Notes: generated from the letters alone by a model not told the origin. DNA of 64,000 bases from CBDCYN01 sp965224205 (GCA_965224205.1 CBDCYN010000025.1:1-64000); one strand, 5' to 3'; positions 47,307 to 56,505 are shown, counted from the first letter of the stretch. A program made the numbers and translations.

Positions 47307-47389
47307 AAATCGATGATCTGCCTGTATCTGATCGTGCCGATGGCGAGGTTAATTTTTTCTAAGAATGCGTGATGGGCAACCCTTCGTAG

Positions 47390-47515
47390 TTCTTAGCGAT
47401 ATAAACCCATAAGTCTATCCCAGATGAGAACGCTGCGGGGTGGATATACGCGGGAAGGAAATATTCGGGGTCAAATATGGCCTCGACGCGTATCTCGATT
47501 CGCGATGCGTACAGT
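47390..47515 (-). repeat. Dispersed repeat family RA, copy at 47.4 kb
   Basis: Minus strand: ATACGCGTCGAGG, then CATATTTGACCCCGAATATT, TTCCTTCC and GCGTTCTCATC. The 37.6-kb copy has ATACCGCGTCGGGG, CACATTTAGACACCGAAAAA, TTCCTTGC and GCATTTTCTTC in the same order. It is antisense to, and beyond the end of, the CHRD gene and not upstream of a leftward gene. Confidence 0.65.
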
Positions 47516-47537
47516 CTGCATAAAATAAGTAAGCCAC

Positions 47538-47577
47538 GTGGCCCAGAAGGCTGATCAACCTTCTGGGCCGCTTTTCT
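47538..47577 (+). terminator. Intrinsic terminator-like hairpin
   Basis: GTGGCCCAGAAGG and CCTTCTGGGCCGC form a 13-bp stem (one G-T pair) with an 8-base loop, followed by TTTTCT on the plus strand. This is the best rho-independent terminator near the CHRD gene, though 230 bases away from its stop. Confidence 0.6.
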
Positions 47578-47710
47578 ATCCACGTCAAGGATGCCCTGTA
47601 GAAAAGCTTCATGAGCAGGACAATCAGGAGGTTGTGGGTGACGGCGATCAGGCCCATCTCGTGGTGACGGGTGAGGTCAGCTCAAGCGGCCCATGCGACG
47701 GTGACCGGTA

Positions 47711-47764
47711 TTCTTGAGCCGCGACCCTCGCCGGTCTCTGTGAGCGAGCCTTGCGGCTCAAGAA
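47711..47764. repeat. 54-base hairpin with perfect 12-bp outer stem
   Basis: TTCTTGAGCCGC and GCGGCTCAAGAA pair perfectly, with a second inner pair CTCGC/GCGAG around a 12-base loop. No T-run follows on either strand, so it is not a classic terminator. Possibly a cruciform or recombination-type site; no integron gene is near. Confidence 0.55.
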
Positions 47765-48185
47765 CACCTGCGGCCAAAGAAAATGTGATCAGCGTATGGA
47801 ACCCCAAAGTCACTACTTTTAAACGCTCAGACAATGGGGAGGATTACAGTGGGTGGTGGTGCCCTTGATTTCTCCTTTACCTGTAACCCGCTCAGTGCTA
47901 GGATTTCTGTAGCAGGGTGTAAAGCAAACGTCGGGACATGAAAGATCGGTGTGTGTGCTTTGTCAGGGTCTCAGGGTCTTGTTGAATTGATGGACCCGTG
48001 ATCGCTCCGGGTGGATAACACGCCAGATGTTGACCACTGCTGTGGTCGTCACTCTCCAGTCGTGTACAGCTTCACCCGCTGGTGTGTAGCGGGCATCAAC
48101 AAACTAGTGATGTTTCTGGGCATGGCGAAGGGCGTTGTGCCCATTTCGGGAGCGTGTGTACATCAATGAGTGAAAGGAGAATCCC

Positions 48186-49289
48186 ATGCGAACCCAACCA
48201 AGGACCTTGCTGTTTGTCGTCATGCTGTCTTGGGCAACCGTCGTGGGTTGGCGGACCACACAGCCGACCATTGCCCAGACCGTAACCCTCCAGCCAGCGA
48301 CCCCGGGTATTACCGAACAGGGGAATATCAACATCGACGGGACCGGATTGTTCGGACAGAAGATCGGTATCGGGACGACGAACCCTTTGTCGATGCTACA
48401 CCTCGAATCCACAGCCAACTTCGAACCGCGGATCATGATCAAAGCGTCGAATACCGGGCTCTATTCGGGGATTTTTTTCCAGGGCACCCCTACGGTATTC
48501 GGTGGGGCTTTCTACCGCCACGGCGCCACCAACGACCTGCTTTTCATGACATCGTTCGGGGGTACCGACGTGCCGCAAGTCGTGATCGCCAATAGCGGCA
48601 ACGTGGGGATCGGGGCCACGGCCCCCAGAAGGAAGCTACAGGTGAAAGGCCCCGCGCCGACGGACGCCAACCAGGCCCAACTCGAGATTACGACCATGCG
48701 TGGTGACGAGTTTATGCTGCTGGGTCGAACCGCTTCATATGGTTTTGTTCAATCACACAATGGAGAGCCTCTATCGCTTAACCCGCTGGGGAACAACGTC
48801 GGCATCGGGAAAGAGGACCCCAACGCGAGGCTCGACGTCGCAGGTGATATCAAGGCAGAATACAACGGGAGTCCCCGGCTGTTTCTTTACTCACGCGGCA
48901 ACGGGACGCAGAACTACAGCATCCGGGCCACGAACGACAATGACGGGGCGGGCGGTGCACGACTCGTTGTCAGAAATGAAAGCTACAACAGCGACGTGAT
49001 TACCGTTACGGGCAGGGGCGGCGGCACGTCGCCAGATCGGGTCGGTATCGGGACCAGCGACCCCAAAAGCAAGCTGCACGTCGTGGGCAAGGCGACCATC
49101 ACAGGCGGGGTCGACCCGCCCTACATCTCCTTCTCAGCCGAGTCTCACGAAAGCATCCGGGAATACGCCCGCAGCGTAGACGAACACGAAAAAGTCATGC
49201 AGTTTTGGAACAGCGACGCTCACCGGCTAGAGGTCTACGTCATCGCTGAGGACCGGTTCTATACCATCACAGGAGAGCCGATCGACTAG
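48186..49289 (+). CDS. Secreted protein with VGIGT-type repeats
   Basis: 367 residues, strong AAAGGAG 6 bases before ATG. Residues 5-32 are a signal peptide ending TIAQT. At least four repeats follow: KIGIGTTNPLSMLHLES, NVGIGATAPRRKLQVKG, NVGIGKEDPNARLDVAG and RVGIGTSDPKSKLHVVG, spaced 70-90 residues. This pattern is found in phage tail fibres and in many secreted bacterial proteins, and forms beta-helical or fibrous folds. No phage structural gene surrounds it, and it lacks the peptidase S74-like C-terminus of endosialidases, so it is better read as a surface or matrix protein. Confidence 0.7.
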   Translation: MRTQPRTLLFVVMLSWATVVGWRTTQPTIAQTVTLQPATPGITEQGNINIDGTGLFGQKIGIGTTNPLSMLHLESTANFEPRIMIKASNTGLYSGIFFQGTPTVFGGAFYRHGATNDLLFMTSFGGTDVPQVVIANSGNVGIGATAPRRKLQVKGPAPTDANQAQLEITTMRGDEFMLLGRTASYGFVQSHNGEPLSLNPLGNNVGIGKEDPNARLDVAGDIKAEYNGSPRLFLYSRGNGTQNYSIRATNDNDGAGGARLVVRNESYNSDVITVTGRGGGTSPDRVGIGTSDPKSKLHVVGKATITGGVDPPYISFSAESHESIREYARSVDEHEKVMQFWNSDAHRLEVYVIAEDRFYTITGEPID

Positions 49290-49396
49290 CAAGGTATCCA
49301 AGACCAGTCATGTTGACATGGCAGCGCCACAGCGCCACATTGCCTCAAGCTCGGTCGCGGCTTGCTGTGGGCGGTGGAGGGGATTCGTGGAGCTTT

Positions 49397-50644
49397 CTAC
49401 CGATCCACCTGCCCCATCACCACGTCGATCGAGCCGATGATGGCGGGGACATCGGCCAGGAGCACGTCGCGGCACATCTCGTTGAGAACGGATAGATTGC
49501 AGAACGTGGCGGCGCGAGCTTTGCAGCGGTAGGCCATGGGGCCGCCTTGGGATTCGAGGTAGAAGCCCAACACCCCACGCGGGTTTTCGGTTTCGACGTA
49601 CACCTCGCCCGCGGCGGGTTTAAAGTTGCGCGATAGTTTCACGCGGTATTGGCCTTCGCCGTCGCCGGGGGGTGGGATCATCTTCATGGTCTGGCGGATG
49701 ATCTTGCAGGCTTCGATCATCTCCTTCATGCGCACGATGTAGCGGTCCCAGCAGTCGCCCAGCGTGCCGACCTCGCCTTCGCCGGTGATCACGTCGAACT
49801 CCAGATCGGGGTAGAGGCTATACGGGTTGTCGCGACGCAGGTCGTACGGGATGCCGCTTCCGCGGATGACCGGGCCGGTCAGGGCGTAGGCGATGGCGAG
49901 GTCTTTGGAGATGACTCCGACGTTGGCGGTGCGCTTGACAAAGATATGGTTGTACGACAGCAGGTTATTGTATTCTTGGATCTTGGGCTCGAAGTAGTCG
50001 AGGAACTCGGTGAGCTTGTCGAGGAAGTCGTCGGGCAGGTCGTGGGTCGAGCCGCCGATGGTGAAGTAAGAGTACGTCAGCCGCGCCCCGCAGACCATCT
50101 CGAACAGGTCGAGGATGTACTCGCGTTCACGGAAGGCGTACAGGAACGGGGTAAACGCTCCGAGGTCCAGGCCGTACGTCCCGAACGAGACCAGGTGCGA
50201 AGCGACGCGGTTCAACTCACTGATGATCACGCGGATGCACTCGGCGCGTTTGGGCAATTCGATGCTGGCTAGCTCCTCGACCGCCCGGCAGTACGCCCAG
50301 TTCTCGTTCATGCCGGCGAGGTAGTCCATGCGGTCGGTGTACGGGATGTACTGGTAGTAGGCGACGTTCTCGCCGATCTTCTCGGCACATCGGTGCAGGT
50401 ACCCGATATGGGGGATCGCTTCGAGGACCATCTCCCCGTCGGTGCGCAGCACCACGCGCAGCACGCCGTGGGTCGACGGGTGTTGCGGGCCCATGTTCAC
50501 GAGCATCTCCTCGGTGGGCACGTCGGCCTGCTCGGTGGGGTCTTGACCTGGGTCCAATTCTGGAGGCGGGGGGGCGCCTTCGGGTCTTTGGATGCGGTAG
50601 GTCTGTTGCGTCGTGTCGGTAGGGGGGGTGTCGAGGGTGCTCAT
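49397..50644 (-). CDS. nuoD: NADH-quinone oxidoreductase subunit D (solo)
   Basis: 415 residues. Family blocks: MLVNMGPQHPSTHGVLR, HIGYLHRCAEKIGEN, YIPYTDRMDYLAGMNENWAYCRAVE, FEMVCGARLTYSYFTIGG, DLPDDF, and VYVETENPRGVLGFYLESQGG near the end. Subunit D, with B and C, forms the Q-module of complex I and carries the quinone site; the HPSTHG and YTDRMDYL residues are quinone contacts. The first 45 residues are a linker with many P and T. No nuoC, nuoB or other subunit gene is in the window, so the operon is split, or this is an additional copy. Confidence 0.93.
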   Translation of the reverse strand: MSTLDTPPTDTTQQTYRIQRPEGAPPPPELDPGQDPTEQADVPTEEMLVNMGPQHPSTHGVLRVVLRTDGEMVLEAIPHIGYLHRCAEKIGENVAYYQYIPYTDRMDYLAGMNENWAYCRAVEELASIELPKRAECIRVIISELNRVASHLVSFGTYGLDLGAFTPFLYAFREREYILDLFEMVCGARLTYSYFTIGGSTHDLPDDFLDKLTEFLDYFEPKIQEYNNLLSYNHIFVKRTANVGVISKDLAIAYALTGPVIRGSGIPYDLRRDNPYSLYPDLEFDVITGEGEVGTLGDCWDRYIVRMKEMIEACKIIRQTMKMIPPPGDGEGQYRVKLSRNFKPAAGEVYVETENPRGVLGFYLESQGGPMAYRCKARAATFCNLSVLNEMCRDVLLADVPAIIGSIDVVMGQVDR

Positions 50645-50753
50645 GGTTTGTATTTTAGAAGGTTATGGCGATTGGACAACGGCTAGACAACGGCACAGTA
50701 AGCCTATCGGCTAAAGGCGAAGCGCGAGATGATCCTACCATGGTGAAGCGGCG

Positions 50754-51587
50754 ATGACGAAAGCCCAGAAGATCGCCAATCGGCTGCGATGGGGGCTTCT
50801 TGCCGGGGGGCTGGTGTGTTGGTTGGTCGCGGCGTGGTGGGTGGTATTCCCGGATGACGACGCGAACCGGTGGGGGTTGATCGGCACGCCCTTGATGTGG
50901 GCAGGGGTTGTTGCTGATGGTTTAGGGGTGCCTAAACCCTGGTCGATGTATATCGATGGCCCGGTGCTATTGGGGTGGCTGTTGATCTTGCAGTGGTTCT
51001 TCTTGCGCCCTCGTGGCGGGTGGGCGATCCACCTAGCGAAAGTAGGGCGGCCGATGACAACCTCGATCGTGGCCGCGGGGTTCATGGCGATGCTGTTGAC
51101 CACGGGTGGGGCGGCGATCGCGTTTGAGATCATAGACCGTTGGGATAACTTCGCTTTTAGCAAGTACCGAGCCGGCATGGTCTGGGTGGCCATGCTGATG
51201 GTTTGGTTTGTGTGGGGGGTGGTGTTCTACATCTACTGGCGGGGAGGTGATCGGTATTCACAGCTAGCGAAGATGGTCCGTGGCCTGGTGGCGGGCAGTG
51301 TATTGGAACTACTGATCGCGGCGCCGATCCAGGCGTTTTATCACAACCGTAGCAACTGCTACTGCTTCCGGGGGACGTACACGGGGTTGATATTTGGGGG
51401 CACGGTGGTGCTGTGGGCGTTTGGGCCTGGGGTGGTGTTGCTGTTGATGCGAGAAAAGTATCGCCGCCAGCGGCTGCTGGCACCGCCGGTGTGTTCTGTG
51501 TGCGGTTACGACCTGCGCGGCAGCGTGGCTGGTGAAAGCAAAACCTGCCCGGAGTGCGGGGCGGGGTTTGAGTCGTTTTTTCGATGA
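50754..51587 (+). CDS. Membrane protein with C-terminal CGYDLRG zinc ribbon
   Basis: 277 residues. Five or more hydrophobic segments: LLAGGLVCWLVAAWWVVF, LGWLLILQWFFL, IVAAGFMAMLLTTGGAAIAF, VWVAMLMVWFVWGVVFYIYW and LIFGGTVVLWAFGPGVVLLLM. The C-terminus is CSVCGYDLRGSVAGESKTCPECG, a pair of CxxC motifs of the kind widespread in planctomycete membrane proteins. Function unknown. The motif supports the taxonomic inference. Confidence 0.75.
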   Translation: MTKAQKIANRLRWGLLAGGLVCWLVAAWWVVFPDDDANRWGLIGTPLMWAGVVADGLGVPKPWSMYIDGPVLLGWLLILQWFFLRPRGGWAIHLAKVGRPMTTSIVAAGFMAMLLTTGGAAIAFEIIDRWDNFAFSKYRAGMVWVAMLMVWFVWGVVFYIYWRGGDRYSQLAKMVRGLVAGSVLELLIAAPIQAFYHNRSNCYCFRGTYTGLIFGGTVVLWAFGPGVVLLLMREKYRRQRLLAPPVCSVCGYDLRGSVAGESKTCPECGAGFESFFR

Positions 51588-51699
51588 ACGTATCCCGCCT
51601 GACGCGAGCCGCGATCGTGAGGCAGCGGATCGGGCGCCAAGGGGGAACCCGCTTGCTGACGCGCGCGGCTTGTGGGGGGCGGTTACGGTGAATCCTCGG

Positions 51700-52653
51700 T
51701 CACGTGTGAGCTGGCTCGGCGACGACGGCGTCGAGCGGGATGATTTGTTCGATGAGCTGGCGGCGGGTGTAGTGGCGGGACAGGTCCAGCGGTAGGGCGG
51801 CGCCGCGGTCGTGGCTGGAGTCGAGGATCAGCATGGTGTCGCCCTGGGCCTTGTACCCGCGGTTGGTGGGTTGGTGGCCGAGCACGAACAGGTGGACGTC
51901 CCATTTCTTGGCTAGCACATCGGCGAGTTTCTGCGGGTGGCGGCGGCCCCAGACCAGTTCATAAGCGGACCCGTTATAACGCAGGTCTTCGTCGGTAGGT
52001 AGGCGGTCGAGGACCGAGGGGTCGAACTTGCGCTTGGGACTGATGCGCGATGGGAGGCTGTGGGTGCACAAGATCCCGGTGGGGCAGCGGACCGCTAGGG
52101 GCAGGCTGCGGATGTAGGCCGCTAGCGCGTCGCGGACCGCATCGGCACTGGATTCGTAGATGAAGTCCAGGCCCTCGTCGAAGATGCCCACGACGTCGAC
52201 CCCGCTCTTGGTGATGCCTTCACCGCCGAGCTGGGCGAGCTCGTGGTTGGATTGGAGCTGGAAAATCTGGCCAGGGTATTGCAGCTGGAGGGCGGCAATC
52301 TGGGCGATGGTGAGGATGGACATATCCGCGCCGTTGACCCGCCGCTCGCCGTGGAGGATCTCTTGAACGACCAAGCGGTGGTCGGGGTTTTCGTCAAGCG
52401 CGGCCAGGGAGAGGACCCGCTGGAGGTTCACCCCGTGGTCGTGGAGGTCGCCGGTGACCAGCAGACGCCCTTTACGCGGCAGGCAGATCGTCGAGCCGTG
52501 CCTGAAGGGGCCGTCGAGGTTCGCCCCGGCGGCTTGCTCGAAAACGTCGATGACGCGCCGGGGGTTGAGGAAGTCCTTAACGCTGTCGGGGGGGCTGGGG
52601 GACGGACCGCTGGGACCGACCCTCGGCGCCGTGGTTGTGGTCGTGGAGGCCAT
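51700..52653 (-). CDS. Metallophosphoesterase (calcineurin-like)
   Basis: 317 residues. Metal-binding motifs are GDLHDH at about 73, SNHE (the usual GNHE) around residue 135, THS near 200 and GHQPT near 260. The first 40 residues are low complexity (TTTTTAPRVGPSGPSPSPP). Such enzymes cleave phosphomonoesters or phosphodiesters, including protein phosphatases; the residues LQLQYPGQIFQLQSNHE resemble the serine/threonine-phosphatase group. The first motif is followed by the usual NLQRVL. Substrate not determined by inspection. Confidence 0.8.
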   Translation of the reverse strand: MASTTTTTAPRVGPSGPSPSPPDSVKDFLNPRRVIDVFEQAAGANLDGPFRHGSTICLPRKGRLLVTGDLHDHGVNLQRVLSLAALDENPDHRLVVQEILHGERRVNGADMSILTIAQIAALQLQYPGQIFQLQSNHELAQLGGEGITKSGVDVVGIFDEGLDFIYESSADAVRDALAAYIRSLPLAVRCPTGILCTHSLPSRISPKRKFDPSVLDRLPTDEDLRYNGSAYELVWGRRHPQKLADVLAKKWDVHLFVLGHQPTNRGYKAQGDTMLILDSSHDRGAALPLDLSRHYTRRQLIEQIIPLDAVVAEPAHT

Positions 52654-53686
52654 GTGGTTTGTTGGGTCTGATCGGCTTGTGTTGTAACGACTCTGTTAAC
52701 GCCATGCTGGGACACGGCCCCAGGCTTGATCCGGTCGCGGCGACCCAAGGGTAAAAATCGGCATCGCGTCGCTACAGACCGCGTCGGGTACGCGGCGGAG
52801 ACGGGCAGTTGACTAGCCGCGTCCACGAGTCATGATGCGATTTCATCCGGGATGGGTCTAAGTTGTAACGCCTCTAACGATACGCGGTGCATCATCCCCG
52901 GCTGCTTGGTAGCCCGACCGCCCCGGCGGCGCGGCGCCGCGAGGGCTGGGTCCTTCTAGTGGCTGTGGGTCTAGATCAACATGGGCCTTGGATCCGCTCG
53001 TCAACCCCACCGCTAACCGGTTTATCGGAAAGATGCCCAGGCGGCTGTAATCCGATGCGAGGGGGGATGGCAGTTTCTTGCATCGGGCGTTGGCTTGGCG
53101 ATAGGGGTCGTGCTCAAGAATCGATGAGGATCAATTGCTTCTCAGACGGGTTGGGCTGCGGGCTGGCAGCCGGCGGCTGGGGGTTGCGGTAGGCCAGTCT
53201 GTTCTGACGCATCCTTATCTCTTCAGGACAACCTCTGGGATTAGGTGATAAGAAAAGGGCTGTGTCGTCGGTGGAGGCTGTGGCGTATCCTTCGTTAGGA
53301 TGCACCGGGTTGGTGGTCGGGGCTGAGGGTGAGGCCTATCACGGAGGTGAGGCAGGGGGTATTCGTTTAGAGGTAAAAGCAGGGGTAAACGCCCCCATTT
53401 CGTCAGAAACCCGTTGAAATTTGTCAATTATTTTCATGGTTTGCCTTGCGTATTTGGGTCATAAGAGATAGAATGAAATGCTGTCACCGGGTCAGAAAGC
53501 TTTGCATAGACCGAGATCTGGGAATTCTCGGTTTGGAGAAGGCACTGACATTTCGTTGAGTTATAAGTCTAGGTTGTTTCTTTTTTCCAGCAGATGTCAA
53601 ATCAAAGTAGAGACGGCCATTCTCTGTGGCTGATGATTTAAATCGTCTGACAGGGACAACCAAGTAGATGTAGAGGAGTCACTTTC
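52654..53686. other. Long intergenic region, no supported gene
   Basis: 1033 bases, the longest gap. It includes a GC-rich half with GGGCTGGCAGCC words near 53,160 and a more A+T-rich part (about 53,400-53,690) with a candidate promoter. Frames on both strands have no domain. Confidence 0.4.
53446..53474 (+). promoter_or_regulatory. Candidate sigma-70-type promoter upstream of the first GDSL gene
   Basis: TTGCGT and TAGAAT are separated by 17 bases, in an A+T-rich stretch 213 bases before the start of the GDSL hydrolase gene. The remaining 5' leader is long. Based on motif match only. Confidence 0.35.
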
Positions 53687-54793
53687 ATGCAGCGTATTTG
53701 CGCTTTGTTATTGGTAGCGCTATCGGGGTGCTTTTTCCCGGAGACTTCGTTGGCCAATGACGTGGGGGGGGTCTTGGTATTCGGCGATAGTCTTTCGGAT
53801 ACCGGGAATGTTTCTGCGTTGACAGGGGGGGCGATCCCGCCGTCTCCGCCTTATTTCGATGGTCGGTTTACCAATGGTCTCAACTGGGTGGAAGAGACGA
53901 GTCAAGCCTTGGGGTTGTCGTTGCCCCAAGCTAGGCTAGGCCCGTCGACCGGGACCAACTACGCCTTCGGCGGTTCGGAAACCGGCGGCACCGCCAACCA
54001 AGCAACTTTGAACGTGGTCAACACCCTGGGGGTGACGATCAATGACCCGAATGCGGGTGGGCCGCCTCCAACGCTTAGCGATCAGGTCGGTCTGTTCCTG
54101 ATCGATCAGGGCACATCGCCGACGCCTTTGAATCTCAGCAAGCAGCTGGTGATGATGTGGTCGGGCTCGAACGACATCCTCATCGGCAACAAGACGGATA
54201 TGCAGGACCCGGTCGATACCATCGCGGGCAACATCCTGGCCCTGATCGCGAACGGCGCCAAGACGTTCCTGGTGCCCAACCTGCCGAATGTTGACAGCAC
54301 GCCGGGGGTGGCAGATCCCACGAATCACCCATCCTTCTTTGTTAGCGCCGCGGCGGCGGCTGGGGCCCCGTTGAACCCCAGGGTCACGGATTTTAATACC
54401 CGGCTTGAAACCGCTCTGGCGGGGATCGAAGCCCTCCACCCAGGGGTGGTAATTGTTCGGCTCGATGTGCAGGCGCTACTTGACAACGTGATCGCCAACC
54501 CCGCCGGATTCGGGCTTACCAACGTCACGGTCCCCGCGCTCAACGAAGCGGCGCTATTCGGGGCGGGGCAGGTGGTGTTCAACGACAACCCCGCGAGCTC
54601 TCTGTTTTGGGACGGTGTGCACCCCACCGCCGCTGCGCATTCGATCCTCGGCGCCAACGCGGTAGCCGCTTTGCAGGGCCAGATCGTGATCGTGCCCCTG
54701 CCGGCGGGGCTGTGGATGGGTGTTAGCCTGCTGGGGGGGCTGGGGTTGGTGAGAAAACTCCAGAAGCATCGGCTTGTGCGGCCGTTGGATTGA
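53687..54793 (+). CDS. GDSL/SGNH hydrolase with VPLPA-type C-terminal tail
   Basis: 368 residues; AGAGGAG 9 bases before the ATG. Residues 7-24 are export sequence; LSGC at 12-15 also matches a lipobox, so either signal type is possible. The hydrolase begins GGVLVFGDSLSDTGN with nucleophile S35, then TNYAFGGSETGG with the block II Gly, MMWSGSNDIL with block III Asn, and WDGVHPTAAAH with block V Asp and His. The last 30 residues are VPLPAGLWMGVSLLGGLGLVRKLQKHR, a sorting tail like PEP-CTERM. Such enzymes act as secreted esterases or lipases. A paralogue follows. Confidence 0.87.
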   Translation: MQRICALLLVALSGCFFPETSLANDVGGVLVFGDSLSDTGNVSALTGGAIPPSPPYFDGRFTNGLNWVEETSQALGLSLPQARLGPSTGTNYAFGGSETGGTANQATLNVVNTLGVTINDPNAGGPPPTLSDQVGLFLIDQGTSPTPLNLSKQLVMMWSGSNDILIGNKTDMQDPVDTIAGNILALIANGAKTFLVPNLPNVDSTPGVADPTNHPSFFVSAAAAAGAPLNPRVTDFNTRLETALAGIEALHPGVVIVRLDVQALLDNVIANPAGFGLTNVTVPALNEAALFGAGQVVFNDNPASSLFWDGVHPTAAAHSILGANAVAALQGQIVIVPLPAGLWMGVSLLGGLGLVRKLQKHRLVRPLD

Positions 54794-55285
54794 GTGTGGG
54801 CCGCGACCAGGTGTGAGATGGACCCATCTCGACGGAAATAAGCGGGATGAGCGGGATGATTCGTGGACGGACGCGGCAGGTCGATTCCTGGTATCGGGTA
54901 GGTATTGCCTCCCGGATAAATGATGACGTGGCTCGTAGACGCGGCAAGAAAAGGGTCGGTGTCCGGGGCATTATCGAAGCGGTATTTTGATACGTGACGC
55001 GTCTATCTGACCCGGCACGTTATCACGCGATGCGGAGATACCGTGGACCGCGAAGGAGACCAAGAAACGGGGGCATTTCGTGGTTTCATGTTGAATGTTC
55101 GATCGGGTTCGTTTCTGAGCTAGTGTTAAGCCAGCGCCCCGGCTTCTGGGCAGCTGTGGGTGGCTGGTTCCGTACAGATCAAAGTCCAGGGTGAGTGCGT
55201 TTCCCAGCAGGTCGTGTTGGCATCATCGGTTGGTGCTGCTGTGGCTTGGCTCACGATCCCACCCCTAGATTGATGGAGCATCCCC
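54794..55285. other. Intergenic between two GDSL genes
   Basis: 492 bases with a dispersed repeat copy (54,825-55,010). The rest has no features other than a GGAG before the second GDSL gene. Confidence 0.45.
54825..55010 (-). repeat. Dispersed repeat family RA, copy at 54.9 kb
   Basis: Minus strand: ATAGACG, ACGTATCAAAATACCGC, TTCTTGC, and GTCGAGATGGGTC at the end. The copy at 59.4 kb has ACGTATCAAAGTACCGC, one base different in 17; the copy at 37.6 kb has GTTGAGATGGATC at the same end. It is antisense to both GDSL genes. Confidence 0.65.
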
Positions 55286-56359
55286 ATGCAGGAAAGGAAA
55301 GGTTGGATTGTCGTGATAGGCAGCTTATTGATCACCAGCGCGTCGCACGCGGCGATAAAAAATCTGGTGGCTTTTGGTGACAGCCTGTCGGATACGGGTA
55401 ATGTTTTTGCCAACTCGGGCGATACGTTCCCTCCCACGCCGCCGTACGCCGATGGCAACTTTACGAACGGTGACAACTGGGTCGAACACCTCGCGGACTT
55501 GTTGGCTCACCCTCAAATGCAGCACCTCGATCCGAGTCTGTCGGGCGGGACCAACTACGCTTGGGGAGGGGCTGAGACCGGGCTGAACGTCACGCAGACG
55601 ATCACGACGTCCGGCATCCCGTTCCCCGGTTCGTTCCCGGTTAGCGCCCAGGTCGCTACGTACCTCGGTGACGTCGGCGGGCAGGTGACCAAGCCCAACC
55701 AGACCCTGTTTACCTACTGGGCGGGGGCCAACGACTTCCTGTTGCGCAACGAGCAGGACCCGTCGTTGGTCGTGGGCAACATTGCCAACGATCTCAACGC
55801 CCTGATCGCGGCAGGGGCCAAGCACCTCCTGGTCGCGAATCTGCCCGCGTTGGATTTCACCCCCGGCGGCAGCGGGGCGGTCCCGTCGGCGTTTGTCACC
55901 TCCGCCAGTGGGACCGCGGCGGGCCCGCCCCCCGTTCCGTTCAATCCCCGCGTCGTCGATTTCAACACCCAGCTCGACGCTGCGCTGGACGGGATCGAAG
56001 CATCAGACCCTAAGGTTCAGATCCACCGCCTCGACGTCTTCGGTCTATTCAATGATGTCATCAACGAGGTCTTGAACGGGTCGGGCAATTTCGGGGGGAT
56101 CACGAACGTGACCACCCCGGTGATCATCGAACCGCTTCTGCTAAGCGGCGACCCGAACTTCTTTACCGGGGCTGACCCCGATGCCTCGCTGTTCTGGGAC
56201 ACGGTGCACCCCACCGCCTTGGGGCACCAGATCTTGGGCGACGTGGCGTACGCGTCGCTCAACACCTCGAGCCTCGTCATCCCCGAACCCGCCACCGCTG
56301 GATTGATCGCGGTCGCGGTTGGGGCGGGAATCGGGTCTCGGCGTCGTATCGCCGGGTAA
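55286..56359 (+). CDS. GDSL/SGNH hydrolase with PEP-CTERM tail
   Basis: 357 residues. Signal peptide about 7-23 (WIVVIGSLLITSASHAA). Catalytic blocks: NLVAFGDSLSDTGNVF with S33, TNYAWGGAETG, TYWAGANDFL and WDTVHPTALGHQ. C-terminus VIPEPATAGLIAVAVGAGIGSRRRIAG, a clear PEP-CTERM. It is a paralogue of the preceding gene, with the same order of blocks but a different type of sorting tail (PEP rather than VPLPA). Both may be sent to the same surface site. The terminator 50 bases after the stop is strong. Confidence 0.9.
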   Translation: MQERKGWIVVIGSLLITSASHAAIKNLVAFGDSLSDTGNVFANSGDTFPPTPPYADGNFTNGDNWVEHLADLLAHPQMQHLDPSLSGGTNYAWGGAETGLNVTQTITTSGIPFPGSFPVSAQVATYLGDVGGQVTKPNQTLFTYWAGANDFLLRNEQDPSLVVGNIANDLNALIAAGAKHLLVANLPALDFTPGGSGAVPSAFVTSASGTAAGPPPVPFNPRVVDFNTQLDAALDGIEASDPKVQIHRLDVFGLFNDVINEVLNGSGNFGGITNVTTPVIIEPLLLSGDPNFFTGADPDASLFWDTVHPTALGHQILGDVAYASLNTSSLVIPEPATAGLIAVAVGAGIGSRRRIAG

Positions 56360-56409
56360 CCATCCGACGTGAACGTCCGACCCGGAGCTTCGGGTCTAGA
56401 ATCTAAGGG

Positions 56410-56443
56410 CCACCCCGCGACTGATGTGCGGGGTGGTTTTTTT
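56410..56443 (+). terminator. Rho-independent terminator
   Basis: Perfect 9-bp stem CCACCCCGC / GCGGGGTGG with a 9-base loop followed by seven Ts, 50 bases after the second GDSL stop. The clearest terminator in the window. Confidence 0.9.
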
Positions 56444-56505
56444 CGTCGCCCTGCGGAGGGTCACCGCGATCGGGGGTTCGCCGCGGGGTTGTCAGCTGCC
56501 AGCCG

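Larger units (their letters stand above)
47307..48185. other. Long intergenic region with repeat, hairpins and possible transposase end
   Basis: 879 bases. It contains a dispersed repeat copy (about 47,390-47,515), a terminator-like hairpin (47,538-47,577), a larger hairpin (47,711-47,764), and a minus-strand stretch at 47,657-47,600 that reads HHEMGLIAVTHNLLIVLL, faintly like the C-terminal end of some DDE transposases, with a stop close by. The latter is too weak to call. Beyond 47,870 nothing is recognised; the following gene has a clear AAAGGAG. Confidence 0.45.

Noticed and set aside
47600..47657. HHEMGLIAVTHNLLIVLL on the minus strand as a transposase C-terminus.
   Set aside because: A single short stretch with a stop just upstream; no DDE motif or ends. 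Mentioned but not called.
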